Below, in pieces: positions 53,301-64,000 of a stretch of DNA of 64,000 bases (position 1 is its first letter; every line of letters starts with the position of its first letter). A program made the translations under genes and the position numbers. The stretch is from Aspidapion aeneum (lineage: Eukaryota; Arthropoda; Insecta; Coleoptera; Brentidae): positions 71,789,719 through 71,853,718 of the forward strand of contig OY755046.1 of NCBI GenBank assembly GCA_963576565.1, given 5' to 3'. Under the pieces are notes generated by a model. It searched no databases. It saw only the letters and a list, made by a program, of their open reading frames with translations, and was not told where the DNA came from.

Positions 53301-56300
53301 TGTCCCATTTTCGATGGGATTAAATGGGAAACTCGGTTATTATTAAAGATATCGATTTTCTGATTACACCTTACCGTGCTCTTTTTTGGAGCCCTTAAAA
53401 ATGGTGTAATCAGATTTTTGCTATACCCCGTGGTTTCGCTAATACAGGGAGTTTTTGAAAAAATTGCATTTAAATTAATTCCTTGTATCTCGCTTATTTT
53501 GCAAGATATTTTTATTCTATAAAAACCTTTCTATGGCAACTTTTTTAGAGCAAAATAATGGCGTTGTCAATTTTTAAAAATATTGTTTAGTTTTTGAGAT
53601 ATGGTATTTATCATAAAAAAATTAAATACGGACCTGGATTTTTTTTATTACTACTTTGATTAGTTCCATGCTATTATTACCTTAAAATGATAAAACTTTA
53701 ATATTTTTTTGATTTAAGGAAAAAAAAACTATTTAATATGTGAAAAAAAAATATAGTCCGAACCTGGAAATTTCCAACATAATTATACTTTAAAAATTGC
53801 AAGACACACTAGTTGAACGATTTTTAGTTTATCTGTTTTGAAAAGATTTATAAATAAAGTAAAAAACGTTAAAAAGTTACAAAAATAATATCATACTAAT
53901 TATTTGATTACCGAACAGCAGGTCGTGAAATTTACAAAACAAAAGCGTGGAATTGACATGGTCAGTAAAATGTCATTTTTGTGAATGGCTTACAATTATT
54001 TTAAACTGGCTAGAAATCGACCATATCCAGATTTTTAAAAATGTGATATGTTTGACTGCTTCATTCAAGCAACAAAATCCCAATATTTAAATGGCAGAAA
54101 TATTTTTATGCAAAATGCGTTAAGGAAAATTACTCAAAAATGCCAACAATGTCTTACACATAATGGTAATCAGAAAAATTAGTTATTTTTTGTATTTTTC
54201 AAAGTTTCAAATAAATCTGTAAATTAACGTAAAAGAATTTTAATATGCTAAGTATCAAAACAGTTAAACTAAAAATTGTTTAACTAGCAATTTTTAGTTT
54301 ATATTTATGTTGGAAATATCCAGGTTCGGACTATTTTTTTTTAAATATTAAATATTTTTTTCTACCTCAAAACAAAAATTTTTTAAATTTTTATTATTTT
54401 ATGATAATACTAGCATGAAACCAATCAAAATAGTAATAAAAAAAATCCAGGTCCGTATTTATTTTTTTATGATAAATACCATATCTCAAAAACTAAACAA
54501 TATTTTAAAAAATTGACAACGTCATTATTTTCTTCTAAAAAAGTTGCCATAAAAATGTTTTTACAGAATAAAAGTATCTCGCAAAATAAGCGAGATACAA
54601 GGGATTATTAAAAATACAATTTTTTCAAAAACTCCCTGTATTAGCGAAACTACGGGGTATAGCAAAAATCTGATTACGCCATTTTTAAGGGCTCAAAAAT
54701 AGAGCACGGTAAGGTGCAATCAGAAAATCAATATCTTTAATAATAACCGAGTTTCCCATTTAATCCCAACGAAAATGGGACACGCTGTACAGTAGAATTT
54801 TGATAATCTGAGCATGAGTGAGTGGCAAGTTCGACTTTTATAAAAATTTCGTAACTGCTTTACTACTTTATGGAAATCTATGAAACTTGTAGGACTTGTC
54901 AATTCTATCAATATCTACGACTGGGCAAAGTTTAAGTTTCATAAATCATTCCGAAGTAGAGATTTAGATAGGTCAAATATTGGCTGAAATGTTTCAAGAA
55001 AAGGTGGTACAGTAGTTTGCGCGAACTTGGATGGGCACTGCCGTGCCCCAGATTAAACGAAAGCGTTTTAGTTGGAAAGTTATCACATTCACAACCCTGT
55101 AGTATTCGTTTATTTATTTTCAGGTGAAAATCATGTTATGAAAGTGCCAAATCCCTCAAAATCCAGTAATTTACACAATAGAAACGGTTTTTGCGAACCA
55201 CCCGACCCATACGCAAATCACTACTATTCATTATCAGAAGGCAAATATCTCCCAATTCACCCAAGTGAGCAATACCATGGCCCATCTCACAGTATGGCAC
55301 CATATTGCCCAGTGGCCCCACATAACCCACAGGCCCCACATAACCCACTGGCCCCATATAACTCACTGGCTGCTATTCACCCACAGGCCCCATATACCCC
55401 ACTGGCCCCTTATAATCCAGTGACCCCATATGACCCAGTGGGTTCATATAATCCGCTGGTACCCAGTGCGTACTACCCACCGCCGTTTTATCATGATTTG
55501 CAGCCAGCTTTGGTGCCAAAACGACATGAATGCCAAAGGTAAGATATAAAAAAGGTCTCAACGAAAATTTGACAGCCCTACTTTTTAATATACCGGGTGG
55601 GCCAAAAAAAACCGGACAATTTTTATTTCATTATAACTTTGGAAATATACCATCGATTTTAATGGAACAAACTGCACTTGGCAGAGGAAGAATCAGAGGT
55701 TTGACTAAACATATTTTTTTGTCCGCCATTTCAAAATCCCAGATGAAGCACGAAATAAAATTATGCCCTTCAAAGATGCTTGTTTATTATTGTGTTGCGA
55801 AAATATTTTAGTTATTTTTTTAATAAGTAAAAAGCGGCATTCTTACCACACACAACAAGGTACGAATTAGCAAAATCGGTTTAGTGGTTCTAAAAAAAAA
55901 TATTTTTGTTTCAACCATTGTTTTGAATATTATACGATTGCCTTACCAGCCACGTCTGGAATTATTTCCTTATAAATTCATTACTACTATACCGATTTTA
56001 ATGAAATAAAAAACATCCTGAATCATACTTGATTCTTCAAAATGACGTGCTCTACTTTTTCCCCAAACAACGAGGTAGAAACTAGTAAAATCAGTATGGC
56101 GGTTCTTAAAAAATCTATTTTTGTTTCAAGCATTATTCTACAGATTATACGATTGCTTTGCCAATCCTGCCTGTATTAATTTCCTTATAAATTCGTTATT
56201 ACTGAACCAATTTTAGTGAAATAAAAAATATATAAGAATAAACCCGCCATTTTAATGAATTAAGTATTATTCTGTCCCCATCTTAAATCTTAAGATATCG

Positions 56301-59300
56301 ATAAACTTATGAGCATGAAGTTAGCGAAGCACCCATCGCAGATCGAATCGTGACTAGGTGGATAATTTGCCGTTAATTAGTCGTGAATTAGTTGTGGAAA
56401 AATTAATTTTGTCGCTCTTATTTTTGACCGTTTTTGATGGTGCTTCGCTAACTTCATATGAAGTTAGCGAAGCACCCTCGTAAAAATGGCTTTTATCAAA
56501 ATCGAATATGGTGGATAATTTGCCGCTAATTAGTCGTGAATTAGTTGTGGAAAAATTAATTTTGTCGCTTTTATTTTTTACCCTTTTTTTGGATGCTTCG
56601 TTAACTTTATATGAAGTTAGCGAAGCACCCTCGTAAAAATGGCTTTTATTAAAATCGAATATGGTGGATAATTTGCCGTTAATTAGTCGTGAAATAGTTG
56701 TGGAAAAATTAATTTTGTCGCTCTTATTTTTGACCGTTTTTGAGGGTGCTTCGCTAACTTCATATATGATGTTAGCGAAGCACCCTCGTAAAAATTGATT
56801 TTATCAAAATCGAATATGGTGGATAATTTGCCGATAATTATTCGTGAATTAATTGTGGAAAAATTAATTTTGTCGCTCTTATTTTTGACCGTTTTTGAGG
56901 GTGCTTCGCTAACTTCATATGAAGTTAGCGAAGCACCTTCGTAAAAATGGCTTTAGATATGACGTATCGAAATCGAATATGGTGGATAATTTGCCGCTAA
57001 TTAGTCGTTAATTAGTTGTGGAAAAATTAATTTTGTCGCGTTTAGTTTTGAGTGTTTTTTGGGTGCCTCTCTAACTTTATATGAATTAACCGAAGCACTC
57101 AAAAAACGGTCAAAAATAAGAGCGACAAAATTAATTTTTCCACAACTAATTCACGACTAATTAGCGGCAAATTATCCACCATATTCGATTTTCATAAAAG
57201 CCATTTTTACGAGGGTGCTTCGCTAACTTCATATGAAGTTAGCGAAGCTCCCTCAAAAACGGTCAAAAATAAGAGCGACAAAATTAATTTTTCCATAACT
57301 AATTAACGGCAAATTATCCACCTAGTCACGATTCGATCTGCGATGGGTGCTTCGCTAACTTCATGCTCATGATAAACTTTGATCATGATCTTTAAAAAGC
57401 AATCAATTCTTACCAGGATGTTTTTTATTTCATTATAATTGGTTCAGTAGTAATAAATTTATAAGGAAATTAATGTAGACATGATTGGCAAAGCAATCGT
57501 ATAATATGAAAAACAATGGTTGAAACAAAAATATTTTTTTTAGAACTACTGAACCGATTTTGCTGATTCGTACCTTGTTGTGCGTGGCAAGAATGCAGCT
57601 TTTTCACCAATTCAAAAAAATAATTAAAACATTTTTGCAACACAAGAATAAACGAGCATCTTTGAAGGGTACATTTTGTTATCGGCCGCCATCTTGAATT
57701 TTTAGATGGACAAAAAGATATATTTAATCAAAACTCTGACTAATTCTCCGCCAAGTGCAAGTTTGTCCCATTAAAATCGATGATAAAAAGCTTACGAGGG
57801 TTTAAAGGTGGGATTTTGGATAATTGGAGAAAATTTTTTTTTTAAATTTATATCTCTTTAGCCGTGACTCTTAGGACCCAAGTTCCAAGGTTGAAAAGGT
57901 AGCAAATGACCCCAACAATATCCCAAAAAATTTTGACGATTCATGTGCAGAACACCCTGTATAGGTATAAGTAATTTTTTTAGGTATTATCACCCTTATC
58001 CGCCTCCTCCACCCTTTGTGTTTCCAAATTACTATTACCTAATACAAAATGGCGTCTATGGAGGAGTACCGCCTCATTTACCTAAAGAGCTGCAAGACAT
58101 TGTTGAAAAGTACTACCAAGATAAAGGCAAACAAAGAACAAATCCGCAAGGGTGTGGCATTATCAAAGGTAACTCACATTAGATAATCACAGTGTGCCTG
58201 ATTGAAGTATAGGTTACATAAAAATGGTTCCTAAAACTGAAAAATGGCAAAAAATTCATAAAATTTCGAGAAGAGGATCAGCTAGGATTTATATAAATAT
58301 CGCTCTGAAGTCAAGAAAGAGTCCATATTCAAAATGTGCAATTAGTTTTTGGAGCCATTTTTATGTAACGTATACTTCGTTCAGGGACACTGTGTAATAC
58401 CTTTATTGAAGAAAAATACAAAAAAACGCATTTAACTCTGTATTTTATTTTTTTAGAAATCGAAGAAAACAAAGAAAGTCAAGAAAAGAAAGTTTCTAAA
58501 CCCAAAGAATTACAACAATCATCTGTAGTAAAAGATTTGACACAGACTTCAGTTTTAGATAAAGTTGTACAGCAGCTTAAAAAATTATATAATGAAAATT
58601 TAACAAATGGTGAAGGTGATTCAAAGATTACAAAGAGCGTAGACTGTGAAAAAGCCATAAAGCAGTCGGAAAGTCAGTTATTTTCTGGCAATAATCCATT
58701 TACAACTGAGGAAATTTCAAAAATTAGGCAAGACGAAATATTTAAACAAGTACTTAATATGCTTAAAAATACAAAAAATGTTCAAAACAATTTTGATGAT
58801 TTCAATTTTGAAAACCAGCTCGAGAGAAATAAAGTAAAAGTAACACCTTCTACTTTTCAGAATTCTGGTATCAGAGTAAATGAGGGTGAGGATGATCAAG
58901 CAGGTCAAAAAATAAGTAATGTTAAAGATACTATTAATAACGCCGATATTAAATTGGCTGGTTCAACCAATCAAGAAGAATTAAATGAATATATTAAAAA
59001 AGTTGGAAAAAATTTAAATATTGATGATACAAATGAATCAGTAGGTGTTGCTGATACCCCTACAAATTTTGACAGCTCTAGTCTTAAGGATACCGCAGAT
59101 AAAAACTATGAAAATGTCAACACAAAAGAAATCAATATTGCTGACACAAGTGAAATAGAAGCTATTGCTGATATTCCTATACATTTTGACATTTCCAGTT
59201 TAGAGGATACCACAAATAAAAATGATAAAGACGCCATAATTGGACAAACTAATATTGCTGACCCAACTGAAATAGAAGCTTCTCCTGATATCCCTGCAAA

Positions 59301-62300
59301 TTTAGATAGCCCTTGTTTTGAGGATAAAAAAGTTAAAAATAATAAAAAGTTTATTTCAGCAGAAACCAATATTGATGATTCAACTGAAACAGAAGCTATA
59401 GCTGACATTCCTGCAAAATTCGACAGTTCTAGTTTAGAAGATATCAAAAATAAAAATGATGAAGAGGTAATAATTGGAAAAACTAATATTGATGAAGCAA
59501 CTGAAATGGAGGCCATCGCTGATAGTCCAGCGAATTTCGACAGCTTTTATTTAGATGACAATACAAATAAAAAGATTAAAGAAACTATCACGGGAGAAAT
59601 AAATACTGATGACACAAATGAAATGGAAGCTATTGCTGAAAGTCCTGAAGATTTAGAAAGCTTTAATTTAGATGACAATATAAATAAAAATAATAAAGGT
59701 GCTATAACGGGAGAAATTAATATTGAGGACTCAACTGAAAACGAAGCTATTGCTGATATTCCTGCAAATTCAGATAGCTCTAGTTTTGAGGATAAAAAAG
59801 TTAAAAATAATAAAAAGTATATTTCAGCAGAAATCAATATTGATGATTCAACCGAAACAGAAGCTGTAGCTGACATTCCTGAAAATTTTGACAGTTCTAG
59901 TTTAGAAGATATCAAAAATAAAAATGATAAAGAGGTAATAATTGGAAAAACTAATATTGATGAAGCAACTGAAATGGAGGCCATTGCTGATACTCCTGCA
60001 AATTTCGACAGCTTGAATTTAGATGACGAAACAAATAAAAATAATAAAGAAACTATCACGGGAGAAATAAATACTGATGAAACAAATGAAATGGAAGCTG
60101 TTGCTGATATTCCTGCAAATTTAGATAGCTCCTGTTTGGAGCACACAGATAAAAATAATAAAAAGTATATTTCAGCAGAAATCAATATTGATAATTCAAC
60201 TGAAGAAGAAGCTATAGCTGACATTCCTGCAAAATTTGACAGTTCCAGTTTAGAAGATATCAAAAATAAAAATGATAAAGAGGCTATAATTGGAAAAACT
60301 AATATTGATGAAGTAACTGAAGTAGAGGCCATTGCTGATACTCCTGCAAATTTCGACAGCTTTTATTTAGATGACAATACAAATAAAAATATTAAAGAAA
60401 CTATCACAGGAGAAATAAATACTGATGACACAAATGAAATGGAAGCTGTTGCTGATAGTCCTGAAGATTTAGACAGCTCTAATTTAGATAACAATATAAA
60501 TAAAAATATTAAAGATGCTATAACGGGAGAAACTAATAATAAGGACTCAACTGAAAACGAAGCTATTGCTGATATTCCTGCAAATTTAGATAGCTCTAGT
60601 TTTGAGCACACAGATAAAAATAATCAAAAGTATATTTCAGCAGCAATCAATACTGACGATTTAACTGAAACAGAAGCTATAGCTGACATTCCTGCAAAAT
60701 TCTGCAGTTCTAGCTTAGAAGATATCAAAATTAAAAATGATAAAGAGGTAATAATTGGAAAAACTAATATTGATGAAGGAACTGAAATGGAGGCCATTGC
60801 TGATAGTCCTGCAAATTTCGACAGCTTGAATTTAGATGACGATACAAATAAAAATATTAAAGAAACTATCACGGGAGAAATAAATACTGATGACACAAAT
60901 GAAATGGAAGCTATTGCTGATATTCCTGCAAATTTAGATAGCTCCTGTTTTGAGCACACAGATAAAAATAGTAAAAAGTATATTTCAGCAGAAATCAATA
61001 TTGATGATTCAACTGAAACAGAAGCTATAGCTGACATTCCTGCAAAATTTGACAGTTCTAGTTTAGAAAATATCAAAAATAAAAATGATAAAGAGGCTAT
61101 AAATGAAAAAACTAATATTGTTGAAGCAACTGAAATAGAGGCCATTGCTGATACTCCTTCAAATTTCGACAGCTTTAATTTAGATGACAATATAAATAAA
61201 AATATTAAAGAAACTATTACGGGAGAAATAAATACTGATGACATAAATGAAATGGAAGCTATTGCTGATAGTCCTGAAGATTTGGACAGCTCTAATTTAG
61301 ATGACAATATAAATAAAAATATTAAAGATGCTATAACGGGAGAAATTAATATTGAGGACTCAACTGAAAACGAAGCTATTCCTGATATTCCTGCAAATGT
61401 AGATAGCTCTAGTTTTGAGCACACAGATAAAAATAATAAAAAGTATATTTCAGCAGAAATCAATACTGATGATTTAACTGAAACAGAAGCTATAGCTGAC
61501 ATTCCTGCAAAATTCTGCAGTTCTAGTTTAGAAGATATCAAAAATAAAAATGATAAAGAGGTAATAGTTGGAAAAACTAATATTGATGAAGCAACTGAAA
61601 TGGAGGCCATTGCTGATAGTCCTGTAAATTTCGATAGCTTTAATTTAGATGACAATACAAATAAAAATAATAAAGAAACTATTACGGGAGAAATAAATAC
61701 TGATGACATAAATGAAATGGAAGCTATTGCTGATAGTCCTGAAGATTTAGATAGCTCTAGTTTTGAGCACGCAGATAAAAATAATAAAAATTATATTTCA
61801 GGAGAAATCAATATTGATGATTCAACTGAAACAGAAGCTATAGCTGACATTCCTGCAAAATTTGACAGTTCTAGTTTAGAAGATATCAAAAATAAAAATG
61901 ATAAAGAGGCTATAATTGGAAAAACTAATATTGATGAAGCAACTGAAATGGAGGCCATTGCTGATAGTCCTGTAAATTTCGATAGCTTTAATTTAGATGA
62001 CGATACAAATAAAAATAATAAAGAAAGTATCACGGGAGAAATAAATACTGATGACACAAATGAAATGGAAGCCATTGCTGATACTCCTTCAAATTTCGAC
62101 AGCTTTAATTTAGATGACAAGACAAATAAAAATATTAAAGAAACTATTACGGGAGAAATAAATACTGATGACATAAATGAAATGGAAGCTATTGCTGATA
62201 GTCCTGAAGATTTGGACAGCTCTAATTTAGATGACAATATAAATAAAAATATTAAAGATGCTATAACGGGAATAATTAATATTGAGGACTCAACTGAAAA

Positions 62301-64000
62301 CGAAGCTATTGCTGATATTCCTGCAAATTTAGATAGCTCTAGTTTTGAGCACGCAGATAAAAATAATAAAAATTATATTTCAGGAGAAATCAATATTGAT
62401 GATTCAACTGAAACAGAAGCTATAGCTGACATTCCTGCAAAATTTGACAGTTCTAGTTTAGAAGATATCAAAAATAAAAATGATAAAGAGGCTATAATTG
62501 GAAAAACTAATATTGATGAAGCAACTGAAATGGAGGCCATTGCTGATAGTCCTGTAAATTTCGATAGCTTTAATTTAGATGACGATACAAATAAAAATAA
62601 TAAAGAAAGTATCACGGGAGAAATAAATACTGATGACACAAATGAAATGGAAGCTATTGCTGATATTCCTGAAGATTTAGACAGCTTTAATTTAGATGAC
62701 AATATAAATAAAAATAATAAAGATGCTATAACGGGAGAAATTAATATTGAGGACTCAACTGAAAACGAAGCTATTGCTGATATTCCTGCAAATTTAGATA
62801 GCTCTAGTTTTGAGCACGCAGATAAAAATAATAAAAATTATATTTCAGCAGAAATCAATATTGATGATTCAACTGAAACAGAAGCTATAGCTGACGTTCC
62901 TGCAAAATTTGACAGTTCTAGTTTAGAAGATATCAAAAATAAAAATGATAAAGAGGCTATAATTGGAAAAACTAATATTGATGAAGCAACTGAAATGGAG
63001 GCCATTGCTGATAGTCCTGTAAATTTCGATAGCTTTAATTTAAATGACGATAAAAATACAAATAATAAAGAAAGTATCACGGGAGAAATAAATACTGATG
63101 ACACAAATGAAATGGAAGCTATTGCTGATTGTCCTGAAGACTTAGAGAGCTTTAATTTAGATGAAAATATAAATAAAAATAATAAAGATGCTATAACGGG
63201 AGAAATTAATATTGAGGACTCATCTGAAAACGAAGCTATTGCTGATATTCCTGCAAATTTAGATAGCTCTAGTTTTGAGCACCCAGATAAAAATAATAAA
63301 AAGTATATTTCAGCAGAAATTAATATTGATGATTCAACTGAAACAGAAGCTATAGCTGACATTCCTGCAAAATTTTACAGTTCTAGTTTAGAAGATATCA
63401 AAAATAAAAAAAATGATAAAGAGGCTATAATTGGAAAAACTAATATTGATGAAGCAACTGAAATGGAGGCCATTGCTGATAGTCCGGCAAATTTCGATAG
63501 CTTTAATTTAGATGACAATACAAATAAAAATATTAAAGAAACTATCACGGGAGAAATAAATACTGATGACACAAATGAAATGGAAGCTATTGCTGATAGT
63601 CCTGAAGATTTAGACAGCTTTAATTTAGATGACAATATAAATAAAAATAATCAAGGTGCTATAACGGGAGAAATTAATATTGAGGACTCAACTGAAAACG
63701 AAGCTATTGCTGATATTCCTGCAAATTCAGATAGCTCTAGTTTTGAGGATAAAAAAGTTAAAAATAATAAAAAGTATATTTCAGCAGAAATCAATATTGA
63801 TGATTCAACTGAAACAGAAGCTATAGCTGACATTCCTGCAAAGTTTGACAGTTCTAGTTTAGAGGATATCACAAATAAAAATAATAAAGAGGTTATAAAT
63901 GGAAAAACTAATATTGATGAAGCAACTGAAATGGAGGCCATTGCTGATAGTCCTGCAAATTTCGACTGCTTTAATTTAGATGACGATACAAATAATAATA
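44323..64000 (+). CDS. Unrecognised secreted protein with Pro-rich and long acidic repeat regions, five exons seen, incomplete at window end
   Basis: Exons are 44323-44379, 50715-50949, 55124-55538, 57984-58168 and 58457 to beyond 64000; every junction is in phase. Exon 1 encodes MKNLECELVCFLVFLSFFK, a signal peptide. Exon 2 starts QTCCTTCEEDLAKVF and has a Thr/Ser/Pro stretch. Exon 3 has Pro/Tyr/His-rich six-residue repeats (APHNPL, APYNPV). Exon 4 continues with YYHPYPPPPPF. Exon 5 is a helical stretch followed from about 59020 by about 40 units of 39 residues, rich in Asp, Glu, Asn and Ser. About 2145 codons are visible with no stop. I recognise no named family. It may be an extracellular structural, adhesive or glandular protein; this is inference from composition, signal peptide and repeats. 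Confidence 0.87.
44425..50125. repeat. Tandem array of about 1,066-bp units
   Basis: CCGGGTG recurs at 44888, 45954, 47021, 48086 and 49444 (steps 1066, 1067, 1065 and 1358). Units hold TGTCTGTTCGTGTGTTAGTCTG, CCGGTCAAATTTTTTTCATTA and CAAGATGGCGGACG blocks. The segment beginning AGGTCCTAGAATGGCACC (44424) recurs at 48981. It fills intron 1 of the acidic-repeat gene and does not code. Confidence 0.92.
50126..50667. mobile_element. Right end of an ACCGGGTGG-family element
   Basis: Reverse complement of the left-end text found in each array unit (TTGTCCCATTAAAATC, AAAGTTATAAGG), ending GGACCACCCGGTA. With the left end at 44886 it brackets the whole array. Confidence 0.7.
50715..50949 (+). CDS. 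Exon 2 of the acidic-repeat secreted protein
   Basis: 235 bases from QTCCTTCEEDLAKV to GGDDIH plus one base. Acceptor ttttttag, donor gtaagt. Contains EPTTTPSSLTTSKP, a likely O-glycosylated linker type. A transposon terminus lies 47 bp upstream of the acceptor. Confidence 0.88.
50950..52190. other. Intron 2 of the acidic-repeat gene, unclassified
   Basis: Moderately AT-rich with repeated GTAGTAG/CTACTA words (for instance 51020-51130 and 51930-51990), but no clear terminal repeats or coding sequence. Confidence 0.4.
52193..52259. ncRNA. MicroRNA-like hairpin in intron 2
   Basis: ACTAGGGTCACTGCATCCTG (52193-52212) pairs perfectly with 52240-52259. After one mismatch, six more pairs follow (GAGCCT with AGGCTT, one of them G-U), then a mismatch and a G-C pair, leaving a 9-base loop. 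Total 67 nt. Shape and size fit a pre-miRNA, but a transposon palindrome would look the same. Confidence 0.35.
52320..53295. repeat. Dispersed repeats in intron 2 of the acidic-repeat gene
   Basis: Holds the GATAAAAGTAAAGCCAAGTTC block (see 42050-42700), the inverted relative of 27840-28080, and three loose 125-bp units around CTCTCTAGCGTTTCTGGAAG (52970, 53075, 53210). The family continues at 54790-55055 after the TA-flanked insertion. Confidence 0.65.
53296..54787. mobile_element. TA-flanked element with long inverted repeats, copy 2
   Basis: Same ends and arms as 8889-10416, flanked by TA (53294-53295, 54788-54789). The internal 65-codon frame is broken by a TAA near 54030. It is inserted in a dispersed-repeat copy whose two halves rejoin cleanly when it is removed. 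Confidence 0.85.
55124..55538 (+). CDS. Exon 3, Pro/Tyr/His-rich hexapeptide repeats
   Basis: 415 bases. After GFCEPPDPYANHYY the protein runs through about eight six-residue repeats of the form (A/T)P(Y/H)(N/T/D)P(L/Q/V), roughly 55296-55460, and ends VPKRHECQ. The underlying DNA is a GC-richer minisatellite of 18 bp. Confidence 0.9.
55590..57790. mobile_element. ACCGGGTGG-family element, right end truncated
   Basis: Starts TACCGGGTGGGCCAAAAAAA (55591). The mirrored right part (AGATGGACAAAAAGATATATTTAATC ... TCCCATTAAAATCGATG) stops before the terminal CCACCCGGTA. Lies in intron 3 of the acidic-repeat gene. Confidence 0.65.
56305..57375. repeat. Palindromic satellite of about 150-bp units inside an inverted repeat
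   Basis: GAAGTTAGCGAAGCACC begins units near 56317, 56459, 56611, 56768 and 56920, each closed by GGTGCTTCGCTAACTTC. After about 57070 the units run in reverse. The outermost text (ATGAGCATGAAG..CGATTCGATCTGCGATGG) is mirrored at both ends. Confidence 0.85.
57984..58168 (+). CDS. Exon 4 of the acidic-repeat secreted protein
   Basis: 185 bases encoding YYHPYPPPPPFVFPNYYY, then GVPPHLPKELQDIVEKYY and CGIIK. Acceptor ttttttag, donor gtaact. Confidence 0.88.
58457..64000 (+). CDS. Exon 5, acidic tandem-repeat exon, open to window end
   Basis: Starts at acceptor ttttttag. The first 190 or so residues are non-repetitive (EIEENKESQEKKVSKPKEL ...), with heptad-like stretches. From about 59020 the frame is a chain of units around EAIADIPAKFDSSSLED. 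I checked the frame line by line and found no stop through 63999. All repeat indels are multiples of three. Confidence 0.92.
59020..64000 (+). repeat. Acidic 39-residue repeats in a higher-order array
   Basis: Units of about 117 bp are grouped in three to five. The marker ISAE/ISGE (ATTTCAGC/GG) falls at 59353, 59821, 60169, 60634, 60982, 61447, 61795, 62377, 62842, 63307 and 63778. Steps are 468, 348, 465, 348, 465, 348, 582, 465, 465 and 471 bp, all divisible by three. By my count single units carry a net charge near -5 to -8. Confidence 0.92.

Noticed and set aside
59106..63941. Series of long minus-strand frames rich in Ser, Ile, Leu and Phe
   Set aside because: They are antisense shadows of the plus-strand acidic repeats, which form one uninterrupted frame linked by good splice sites to a signal-peptide exon. 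Breaks in the minus frames coincide with repeat variants.

Overview
This window is AT-rich, intron-containing nuclear DNA from an arthropod, most likely an insect; my guess of a beetle is weak. The evidence is GT-AG introns with phase-matched junctions, single-exon fragments of conserved animal genes, TTAGG-like strings, and a dense load of eukaryotic transposons (LINE, LTR, hAT-like, PIF/Harbinger, TA-duplicating and foldback elements). I see no bacterial genes, operons or CRISPR.

Four protein-coding genes can be built from phase-matched exons. (1) 2737-22452, plus strand: the C-terminal 269 residues of bleomycin hydrolase (six exons; earlier exons lie left of the window). (2) 37062-26496, minus strand: histone acetyltransferase type B catalytic subunit HAT1 (seven exons), with an unresolved reading-frame step between the last two. 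(3) 43972-37570, minus strand: an unrecognised secreted protein of about 1529 residues, with a signal peptide, four cysteine-rich repeats bounded by furin-type sites, and a lysine-rich helical C-terminus. (4) 44323 to the window end, plus strand: an unrecognised secreted protein with a signal peptide, a Pro/Tyr/His-rich middle and at least 1.8 thousand codons of acidic repeats, still open at base 64000. Genes 3 and 4 are divergent, with start codons 350 bp apart around a shared promoter region. One product is basic and Cys/Lys-rich, the other is acidic and repetitive. This pair is the best candidate in the window for something undescribed.

The rest is introns and spacers packed with nested repeats. 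The bleomycin hydrolase introns hold hairpin-ended elements (1260-3984), a 129-bp minisatellite (4540-5990), a LINE split by a TA-flanked element (8424-10822), large inverted repeats, and a nest of foldback elements with Harbinger transposase remnants (18174-22229). A hAT-like element (22842-24076) separates bleomycin hydrolase from HAT1. HAT1 introns hold a solo LTR and a 5'-truncated LINE with a 13-bp target duplication. Introns of gene 4 hold a tandem array of about 1,066-bp units, a second copy of the TA element, a microRNA-like hairpin and a palindromic satellite. In several introns a transposon terminus stops within about 10-20 bp of a splice site. Antisense open frames across 59106-63941 are shadows of the acidic repeat coding sequence.
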